A stretch of 12,796 nucleotides of DNA from MADRE2 sp964397015 (GTDB lineage Bacteria > Desulfobacterota > Desulfobacteria > Desulfobacterales > Desulfobacteraceae). The notes beneath the pieces are model-generated. The model had not been told where the DNA came from and searched no databases. It saw only the letters and a list, made by a program, of their open reading frames with translations. Positions 1-5,564 of the stretch are shown here, one piece after another. Within the stretch, counting starts at the first letter, position 1. Every line of letters begins with the position of its first letter. A program made the translations under genes and the position numbers. The DNA is taken from assembly GCA_964397015.1 (NCBI GenBank), contig CAYNHL010000106.1:1-12796 (forward strand). The letters are read 5' to 3'.

Positions 1-41
1 TTTCTTTCTGGTATTGTCCTTCAGAACCACTTTTCTCTCCT

Positions 42-64
42 GCAGGCCACAATGCCTGTTTTTT
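42..64 (+). terminator. Possible intrinsic terminator at left edge
   Basis: A 5-bp stem CAGGC/GCCTG with a six-base loop is followed directly by six T residues, the layout of a Rho-independent terminator on the plus strand. It would serve a gene lying to the left of the window. The stem is short and could be chance. On the minus strand, a GTG at 28-30 with an AGGAG six bases upstream could start a gene running off the edge, but only ten codons are visible and I do not recognise them. Confidence 0.35.
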
Positions 65-192
65 CTATCAAGGTTGAAATTATTTATGTGCTGAAAATAA
101 GTCTGTTTAATGGCATGTCAAGGCATAAATTGGGGGAAGGACAGGAAAAAGAGTAAGGGTTCCGGCCGAGCGGAAGCGAAAGAAAAATTGCA

Positions 193-290
193 TGACCGGG
201 ATCGATCCATGACACAGAAGGGCTCACTTATCGCTGCTTCCTTCCGGACCTGACGAGGTTCATGGCCTCCTGTTGCAAGGCGACCGGTCA
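193..290 (-). ncRNA. ffs: Signal recognition particle RNA, small bacterial (4.5S) type
   Basis: This is the RNA core of the signal recognition particle. It binds Ffh and targets nascent membrane and secreted proteins to FtsY. Read on the minus strand, the sequence contains the hallmark Ffh-binding domain CAGGTCCGGAAGGAAGCAGC with its GGAA tetraloop (about 235-254). The ends pair as TGACCGG (290-284) with CCGGTCA (199-193), giving one long hairpin of about 98 nt, the length of the Alu-less bacterial form. The exact ends are inferred from this terminal pairing. A run of five T residues follows on the minus strand (187-183), so the terminal helix itself may act as the terminator. Confidence 0.93.
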
Positions 291-326
291 GAATGAATCT
301 TTTATCCAGCTCAGCCGGAACTTTAT

Positions 327-355
327 CTTATATATGTTTTCAGTTGGTTTTTCAA
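327..355 (-). promoter_or_regulatory. Sigma70-type promoter for the SRP RNA
   Basis: On the minus strand, TTGAAA (355-350) and TATAAG (332-327) are separated by exactly 17 bp. The predicted start lies roughly 30 nt before the mature SRP RNA 5' end, which implies a short leader removed by processing. The assignment rests on consensus match and position only. Confidence 0.6.
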
Positions 356-457
356 GAGCAATCTTCATATTATATATTGTTGCACTATGTCCCCAAAAAA
401 GTCTGTTTTACGGACTCAAGACAACTGGGTTCTCATGAAATATTAGACGTCAAAGGC

Positions 458-486
458 TTGCCAATCTTTATATCAAATGGTATTTA
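458..486 (+). promoter_or_regulatory. Sigma70-type promoter for the STAS-lipoprotein pair
   Basis: TTGCCA (458-463) and TATTTA (481-486) are separated by 17 bp. They would start transcription near 493 and leave a leader of about 60 nt before the STAS gene. A TTGACA at 514-519 lies further downstream but has no fitting -10 element. Confidence 0.5.
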
Positions 487-553
487 AGATGTATTGTTCA
501 TGAGTCAAGGGTATTGACAGTTTCATATTTTGTTTTTCGCAGAGGAGATGCAC

Positions 554-859
554 ATGAGTGAAATAATCAACCAGGGAGACCTGACAATTGTCAAACCCGG
601 TATGGATGTGGTAGCATCCATGGCCGAAGATTTTAAAAATGAGCTGCTTGGGGCGATCCAGGAGTCTTCAGGCGATGTTGTAATTGACCTGGCAGGTTCC
701 GAAATGGTGGATTCCGTGGGCATTGGTGTCATTATCGCTGCTCATAATACCCTGAACCAGAGCGGGCGGCAACTCAAGGTCGTGAATGTGAACAAGGATG
801 TATACGGGCTGTTTACCACCATGCGCCTGAACCGGCGGTTTACAGTCGAAGGGGTGTAG
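554..859 (+). CDS. STAS-domain protein, anti-sigma-factor-antagonist type
   Basis: This 101-residue protein is a single STAS domain of the SpoIIAA/RsbV class. These proteins bind a partner, classically an anti-sigma-factor kinase, and are switched by phosphorylation. The signature helix start reads MVDSVGIGVI (51-60), with D53-S54 at the position of the phosphorylated serine of RsbV/SpoIIAA. The second residue of the usual S-S/T pair is V here. The start is the ATG at 554, because AGAGGAG (541-547) sits six bases upstream; an in-frame TTG at 530 has no such site. It is followed after 8 nt by a lipoprotein gene, so the two are probably co-transcribed. No HPK-like kinase or PP2C phosphatase partner is in the window, so the pathway is unknown. 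Family confidence is high, role low. Confidence 0.85.
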   Translation: MSEIINQGDLTIVKPGMDVVASMAEDFKNELLGAIQESSGDVVIDLAGSEMVDSVGIGVIIAAHNTLNQSGRQLKVVNVNKDVYGLFTTMRLNRRFTVEGV

Positions 860-867
860 CACACCGG

Positions 868-1257
868 ATGAATACCGGGAAAATACGGGGTTTTGTGTTT
901 CTGTGCGCTGTGCTTTTAGGAGCATTGGCGTTGAGTATTGTCACGGGCTGTACCCGGGAATCAAAAGATGATGATTTTAAAAGGGTTTCAGAACTTATTG
1001 CCGATCGGAACAAAGCCCGGCAATCCATGAAAAGTTCGTCCCGGGATACAGATGAGTCCAGGCAGCCGGGGGTTGAAGACCGGGCCGCAGTGAAAGATTC
1101 CGATACGGCATCCCCTGAAGAGGAGATTTTATCCATTGTTTTATATGAAGAAGATGTGAGGATTGTGAGTCAGGGATCCGGAAAACTTCTGGCCAGGGGA
1201 GTTGCCTATATCAACAAGCAGGGACAGATTGTCCGTTTGAAAATAGTCAACGAATGA
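868..1257 (+). CDS. Small predicted lipoprotein
   Basis: I do not recognise the family. The 129-residue product begins with a short basic stretch (K5, R7) and a hydrophobic segment (about 9-24), then a lipobox V-T-G-C with the acylated cysteine at C28, so it should be an exported, lipid-anchored protein. A charged, low-complexity linker (about 30-85) rich in D, E, K, R and S leads to a compact C-terminal part (about 88-129). That part has alternating hydrophobic residues (SIVLYEEDVRIV, GVAYINKQGQIV) and looks like a small beta domain. The start lies 8 nt after the STAS stop. A GAAGGGG inside the end of the STAS gene is the best ribosome-binding site though 12 bases away, so coupling is likely. 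Expression with a cytoplasmic STAS protein may link signalling to the envelope (inference). Confidence 0.7.
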   Translation: MNTGKIRGFVFLCAVLLGALALSIVTGCTRESKDDDFKRVSELIADRNKARQSMKSSSRDTDESRQPGVEDRAAVKDSDTASPEEEILSIVLYEEDVRIVSQGSGKLLARGVAYINKQGQIVRLKIVNE

Positions 1258-1259
1258 TG

Positions 1260-1736
1260 CTACCGGCCCCCTGGAAGCGGCTTTCGATTGGACCCTGACG
1301 GCAGGTCAAAAAAGCCGTTGCCGCTGTCTTTTTTCTCCTGTGCGGGTTCTGCCTCTGGTTCTTTTGGTAAAGAGTCCTTTAGGGCTGTCGTTTCGTCCGG
1401 GACTTGAAATTCATCGGCCTGTTCACTGTCAACTCCAAGTTCCTGTTCATATTCCTTGATTTTCATGTTGGCCTTATAAATCACCTGCACCGATTTTTCC
1501 TGAACTTCTTTTAATTCTTCAATGGTCTTGTCTTTGGCTTTTATCTGTTTTTTCAGGACATCGACAATCCGGTTGTATTTTTGTTTCTGCTTGTTTTCAG
1601 CTGACTTGGTCATGGTCTGGGTCAGGAAAATATTGATTAGTTCGGCTACCAGTGCAATGATGGTGACAAATATCAGACCATCGCTTTGAAGATAGTAAAG
1701 GATAAATACTACAATGATGCAGGTGAAAAAAACCAT
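1260..1736 (-). CDS. Membrane-anchored coiled-coil protein of unknown function
   Basis: I do not recognise the family. The product has a very hydrophobic N-terminal part (residues 2-38) that could form a membrane hairpin, broken near QSDG (17-20). A Lys/Glu/Gln-rich helix follows (about 42-100) with heptad-like spacing typical of a coiled coil, then an acidic, proline-containing tail (about 101-158). The ATG at 1736 has no ribosome-binding site. The frame stays open upstream, and the extension reads like protein (basic KQKKQGHGR, then DYYNENNPSNSALLT) back to a CTG at 1814-1812. A promoter at 1850-1877 is placed to serve that earlier start. The true N-terminus may thus be 26 residues longer and use a non-standard start codon. 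It converges on the lipoprotein gene with a 2-nt gap and no terminator. Confidence 0.62.
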   Translation of the reverse strand: MVFFTCIIVVFILYYLQSDGLIFVTIIALVAELINIFLTQTMTKSAENKQKQKYNRIVDVLKKQIKAKDKTIEELKEVQEKSVQVIYKANMKIKEYEQELGVDSEQADEFQVPDETTALKDSLPKEPEAEPAQEKKDSGNGFFDLPSGSNRKPLPGGR

Positions 1737-1849
1737 TGTTAGAAGCGCTGAATTTGATGGGTTGTTTTCATTGTAATAGTCCTGCCGCCCGTGTCCTTGT
1801 TTTTTTTGTTTCAGGTATTGGGTTTTTCCTGGTCTGTATCCAGTTTACA

Positions 1850-1877
1850 CATATACTACATACAATTGATAGTGCAA
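1850..1877 (-). promoter_or_regulatory. Possible promoter of the coiled-coil protein gene
   Basis: On the minus strand, TTGCAC (1877-1872) and TATATG (1855-1850) are 16 bp apart. The predicted start near 1843 is about 30 nt before the candidate CTG start at 1814 and over 100 nt before the ATG at 1736. This fits the longer form of the protein. Confidence 0.4.
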
Positions 1878-1931
1878 GAGAACAAGTGAAAAATTAAGTT
1901 GTGCTTTTCAAGGCTAAAGGCAAAAAGGGGG

Positions 1932-2008
1932 TGGTCGGGGCGGAGAGATTTGAACTCCCGACATCCTGCTCCCAAAGCAGGCGCGCTACCAGACTGCGCT
2001 ACGCCCCG
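1932..2008 (-). tRNA. tRNA-Pro (anticodon TGG)
   Basis: Read on the minus strand, the 77-nt sequence has a 7-bp acceptor stem CGGGGCG/CGCCCCG, a D-arm with GGTAGCGC, and an anticodon loop CTTTGGGAG placing TGG at 34-36. The T-arm contains GTTCAAATC, the discriminator is A, and a genome-encoded CCA end lies at 1934-1932. A possible promoter upstream (TTGCAA 2061-2056, 17 bp, TAAAAG 2038-2033) has a weak -10 element. No convincing terminator hairpin follows it. Confidence 0.96.
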
Positions 2009-2080
2009 TTTGCTGCATCAAACAAAAATAGACTTTTATCATCTGCAGCATGAATTTGCAAGTGGATTTTTTCTTCCATC

Positions 2081-2109
2081 TTGACATATACCGTAAAAAA
2101 GTTTATCTT
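2081..2109 (+). promoter_or_regulatory. Strong sigma70-type promoter of the tig-clpP-clpX-lon cluster
   Basis: A perfect TTGACA (2081-2086) is 17 bp from TATCTT (2104-2109), placing the start near 2116 and leaving a leader of about 130 nt before tig. No CIRCE-like operator or sigma32-type promoter is evident here, so housekeeping transcription is the simplest reading. Confidence 0.65.
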
Positions 2110-2132
2110 AGAACATTTGTCATGTTTTCAAT

Positions 2133-2186
2133 GCCGTGTTTTCACGGCGCGGCTCCAGACCGCATGTACAATGGATCATGCATGAT
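2133..2186 (+). promoter_or_regulatory. Structured 5' leader of tig: three consecutive inverted repeats
   Basis: Three potential hairpins lie in a row inside the predicted tig leader. They are GCCGTG/CACGGC around a TTTT loop (2133-2148), GCGG/CCGC around seven bases (2149-2163), and the perfect 12-bp palindrome ATCATGCATGAT (2175-2186). None is followed by a T-run, so they do not look like an attenuator. The palindrome could equally be a protein-binding site. Function is unknown. Confidence 0.35.
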
Positions 2187-2245
2187 GGATCTTTAATTTT
2201 GAAACTATTATTCACTATCATTTATTTTTGACAGGAAGGCTTAAG

Positions 2246-3590
2246 ATGNNNNNNNNNNNNNAAAAGCACCGTGAAAAAGGTTCTGTCCTTTGAAATTCCA
2301 AAGGAAACAATAGCAAAGGAACTGGACAATGCATACCGGGAATTGAAGAAGACAGCAGATATCAAGGGATTCAGGAAAGGAAAAATCCCTAGAAAGGTGC
2401 TGGAAAACCGGTTTTCAGGAGATGTGCATTCCAATATAACATCCCGCCTGATCCAGGATTCTTTTGTGGATGCGGTCACGGAGCATAAGCTTCATGTGGT
2501 CGGCAGTCCTGAAATGGACCCCCCTGAGCTGGACCCGCAAAGCGATTATGCATTTGAAGTCACCGTCGAGGTCAAACCTGAAATAGAGGCTGTTGAATTT
2601 GACGGGATCAACATCGAAAAAAGACAGTATGAGGTATCTGAAGCTGAAGTTGACAGCCAGATCTACATGATCCAGAAAACAATGGCCAAAAAGAAAACTG
2701 TGACAGAAGAAAGGCCGGTTAAAGAGACAGATTACGTTTTGATCGATTATGAGGGATTCTTTGAAGACAAGCCGTTTGAAAAAACTCCCAGGATTGAAAA
2801 TTACGTGATGGCGGTCAATAACACTACAATGCCGCCCGAGTTTTCCGAAAAGCTGATCGGTGCCATAGCCCCCCAGGACCTGGAAATTGAAGTGACATAC
2901 CAGGATGATTACTTTGATGAAAATCTCTGCGGCAAAACCATTTTGTATAAAGTGGCTCTAAAGGAAATCCAGGAAGAAATTCTGCCTGAGATCAATGATG
3001 AGCTGGTCAAGGACCTGGGCCAGTTTGAAACTATTGAGGATGTAAAAAAGTCCATTCGCGAGAACTTAGGGAAGGGTTATGAACAGAGGGTTCACCATGA
3101 AATGTCTGAGCAGGTGTTCACCCATCTGCTTGATAAATATCAGTTCGAGGTGCCGGATGCGATGGTAGAGGCTGAGCTTGACGGGATAGTCATGGAGGCG
3201 GAACAGGCATATGCACAGAATGGGAGTTCGCTTGAATCCATTGGACTGAGCCGGGAAAAACTGAGAACCGATTATAAAGACGTTGCGGAAAAACAGGCCA
3301 GGAGACATTTGATTCTGGACAAAATCATCACCCAGGAAAAGCTTGAACTGACCGATGAAGAGCTTGAAGAAAGTTTTGAAAGGATGGCCAGGGGGATGAA
3401 TGCATCAGTGGATGCGGTAAAGAATTATTTCAAGATGGACCCGAAACAGCTGGACTATTATAAACATACAGAGCTTGAAAAAAAAGCTGTGAGTCTTATC
3501 ATAGAAAGAGGAGTGATGACCGAAGTGTCGCCTGATGCTGCCGACGACCAGGCGGACATTGAGAATACCGCCGAACCGGAACAACAGTAA
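2246..3590 (+). CDS. tig: Trigger factor, ribosome-associated chaperone (start interrupted by an N run)
   Basis: Trigger factor binds ribosomal protein L23 at the exit tunnel and shields nascent chains. Counting from the GTG at 2271, the ribosome-docking loop GFRKGKIP lies at 33-40 in the N-terminal domain. An FKBP-like domain spans about 153-235 and the helical C-terminal cradle about 240-430. The true start is the ATG at 2246, with AGGAAGG (2233-2239) six bases upstream. From there, 13 N bases (2249-2261) lead to AAA AGC ACC GTG, which continues the family N-terminus in the main frame. Thirteen is not a multiple of three relative to the main frame, so the N run is not true length. The FKBP part is divergent: the usual GSGxFIPGFE region reads NNTTMPPEFSEKL (183-195), so prolyl isomerase activity is doubtful. 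It is the first gene of the cluster, 72 nt before clpP. Confidence 0.93.
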
Positions 3591-3662
3591 GGCCTTATTG
3601 GCCGAAAAAACAATATTTTGCAAAATGATGCAAATAAAATGCTATCAAAAAGGAGTTGAGCC

Positions 3663-4283
3663 GTGCCATTAGTACCAATGGTTGTAGAACAGAGTAATCG
3701 AGGGGAAAGGGCCTATGATATTTATTCACGCCTTCTCAAGGACCGGATTATCTTCCTGGGATCGGCCGTGGACAATGAGGTCGCCAATCTGATTGTTGCC
3801 CAGATGCTTTTTCTGGAGTCAGAGGACCCGGAAAAGGACATCAGTTTTTACATAAATTCGCCCGGGGGTATCGTGACATCGGGCCTGGCAATATATGATA
3901 CAATGCAGTATATCAAGCCCGATGTCTCGACAGTCTGTATCGGCCAGGCCGCAAGTATGGGGGCTCTTCTGCTCGCTGCAGGCGCCAGTGGAAAGAGATA
4001 TGCACTGCCCAATTCCAGGATACTGATTCACCAGCCTCTCGGAGGAACCCAGGGACAGGCGACGGATATCGAGATCCAGGCCAAGGAAATACTGCGCCTG
4101 AAAGATATGTTGAGCCAGATTCTTTCCGGGCATACAGGGCAGAAGATCGAAAAAATTGCCCATGACACTGACCGGGATTTTTTCATGTCGGCCGAGGAAG
4201 CAAAGGCTTATGGTGTCATTGACCGGGTTGTGGCGGACAGAAAAGAGATAGAACAAGATTCAGACAGTTCAAAGGATACCTGA
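3663..4283 (+). CDS. clpP: ATP-dependent Clp protease proteolytic subunit ClpP
   Basis: ClpP is the serine peptidase that forms the two-ring, 14-subunit chamber fed by ClpX. The 206-residue protein carries the full catalytic triad: S98 in GQAASMGA, H123 in ILIHQPLGG and D172 in DRDFFM. The numbers correspond to S97, H122 and D171 of mature E. coli ClpP, so there is little or no propeptide. The oxyanion-region motif SPGG lies at 66-69. The start is a GTG with AAGGAG (3650-3655) seven bases upstream. It ends one base before clpX, a tight clpP-clpX arrangement expected for joint production of the ClpXP complex. The intergenic gap from tig holds a 12-bp palindrome (3615-3626) but no clear promoter or terminator. 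Confidence 0.98.
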   Translation: MPLVPMVVEQSNRGERAYDIYSRLLKDRIIFLGSAVDNEVANLIVAQMLFLESEDPEKDISFYINSPGGIVTSGLAIYDTMQYIKPDVSTVCIGQAASMGALLLAAGASGKRYALPNSRILIHQPLGGTQGQATDIEIQAKEILRLKDMLSQILSGHTGQKIEKIAHDTDRDFFMSAEEAKAYGVIDRVVADRKEIEQDSDSSKDT

Positions 4284-4284
4284 T

Positions 4285-5544
4285 ATGGACCGGAAAAATG
4301 ATACAACCGATCAGTTTTTCTGTTCTTTTTGCGGTAAAAATCAAAAAGAAGTTCAAAAACTTATTGCAGGGCCAAGCGTATATATCTGCAATGAATGCGT
4401 AAAACTCTGCGGCGATATCATCGAAGACGAGCAAAAGGGTAAGCAGGCCGATAGTGATGAAAAGCAGACATTCCTGACTCCAATGCAGATCAAGGAAATT
4501 CTCGATACATATGTGATTGAGCAGGACAAGGCCAAAAAAGTGCTCTCCGTTGCCGTGTACAACCATTACAAGAGACTTTTTTCCACTGCTGCCAAGGCAG
4601 ATGACGATGTTGAAATACAAAAAAGCAATATTCTGATCATCGGCCCGACCGGGTGCGGTAAAACACTTTTGGCACAGACCCTGGCCCGTTTCCTCGATGT
4701 TCCGTTTGCCCTGGCTGATGCCACCGCGTTGACCGAGGCCGGGTATGTCGGTGAAGATGTCGAAAATATCGTTTTATCCCTGGTCCAGAACGCGGATTAT
4801 GATATTGAAAAAGCCCAGCGGGGCATTATCTATATTGACGAAGTGGATAAAATTTCCCAGCGGGGCGACAATCCTTCCATTACAAGGGATGTGTCCGGCG
4901 AGGGGGTTCAGCAGGCCCTGTTGAAAATAATAGAAGGCACTGTCGCCAGCATTCCACCCAAGGGGGGCAGAAAACATCCCCAGCAGGATTACGTAAAAGT
5001 TGACACAACCAATATCCTGTTTATTTGCGGCGGCACCTTCACCGGGCTCGAAAAGACAATCGAGCGCCGTATAAGAAAAAAGACAATGGGGTTTGGTGCC
5101 AAACTGGTCAGCAACCAGGAAAAAAATATCGGCGAGCTTCTCGATCAGCTCAAGCCTGAAGACCTGATCCAGTTTGGACTGATACCGGAATTCCTTGGCA
5201 GGCTTCCGGTCGTGACCACCATTGGAGAGCTTAATGAAGCATCCCTTGTAAAAATTTTGACAGAACCCAAAAATGCCCTGGTCAAGCAGTACCAGGAACT
5301 GTTCCGTATGGAAGGAATCGATCTTCAGTTCACGGATGAAGCACTCCAGGCCATGGCCAGGGAAGCTGTTTCCAGAAAATCCGGAGCAAGGGGACTGCGG
5401 GCTATTTTGGAAGAGACAATGCTGGATATCATGTATGAACTGCCTTCCAAGGAAAATGTCAAAGAATGCGTGATTGGAGAAGAGGTGGTGTTGAAAAAGG
5501 AAGCCCCGATTCTCCTTTATGAACAGTCCAAGAAACAGGCATGA
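4285..5544 (+). CDS. clpX: ATP-dependent Clp protease ATP-binding subunit ClpX
   Basis: ClpX is the AAA+ unfoldase that recognises tagged substrates, unfolds them and threads them into ClpP. The 419-residue protein has an N-terminal four-cysteine zinc domain (C13, C16, C35, C38) for substrate and adaptor binding. It also has Walker A GPTGCGKT (120-127), pore loop GYVG (153-156), Walker B IIYIDEVD (181-188) and the RKH pore loop (229-231). The arginine finger is at R306 and sensor-2 GAR at 367-369. The ClpP-docking loop, IGF in E. coli at 268-270, reads MGF here at the same position, a mild substitution. AAAGGA (4271-4276) lies eight bases before the ATG, inside the end of clpP, so translation is probably coupled. 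All key residues are present. Confidence 0.98.
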   Translation: MDRKNDTTDQFFCSFCGKNQKEVQKLIAGPSVYICNECVKLCGDIIEDEQKGKQADSDEKQTFLTPMQIKEILDTYVIEQDKAKKVLSVAVYNHYKRLFSTAAKADDDVEIQKSNILIIGPTGCGKTLLAQTLARFLDVPFALADATALTEAGYVGEDVENIVLSLVQNADYDIEKAQRGIIYIDEVDKISQRGDNPSITRDVSGEGVQQALLKIIEGTVASIPPKGGRKHPQQDYVKVDTTNILFICGGTFTGLEKTIERRIRKKTMGFGAKLVSNQEKNIGELLDQLKPEDLIQFGLIPEFLGRLPVVTTIGELNEASLVKILTEPKNALVKQYQELFRMEGIDLQFTDEALQAMAREAVSRKSGARGLRAILEETMLDIMYELPSKENVKECVIGEEVVLKKEAPILLYEQSKKQA

Positions 5545-5564
5545 TAATCTGAGTTGTTTTTTCT

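Noticed and set aside
160..175. TTCCG/CGGAA hairpin as the SRP RNA terminator
   Set aside because: The T-run lies before the hairpin on the transcribed strand, and only a weak T-rich stretch follows; the SRP terminal helix plus the T-run at 187-183 is a better candidate.
293..487. Plus-strand frame of 64 codons between the SRP RNA and the STAS gene
   Set aside because: It has no ribosome-binding site and no family resemblance, and it overlaps the SRP RNA promoter and the STAS promoter.
514..519. TTGACA as a second promoter for the STAS gene
   Set aside because: No acceptable -10 hexamer occurs at 16-18 bp spacing; the pair at 458-486 fits better.
1899..2084. Plus-strand frame of 61 codons across tRNA-Pro
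   Set aside because: It is antisense to the tRNA; phrases such as GRRDLNSRHP are a known false-protein signature of tRNA complements.
3615..3626. Perfect 12-bp palindrome ATTTTGCAAAAT before clpP as an operator
   Set aside because: Such A/T palindromes are common by chance in intergenic DNA, and no promoter overlaps it convincingly. It is mentioned only in the clpP entry.
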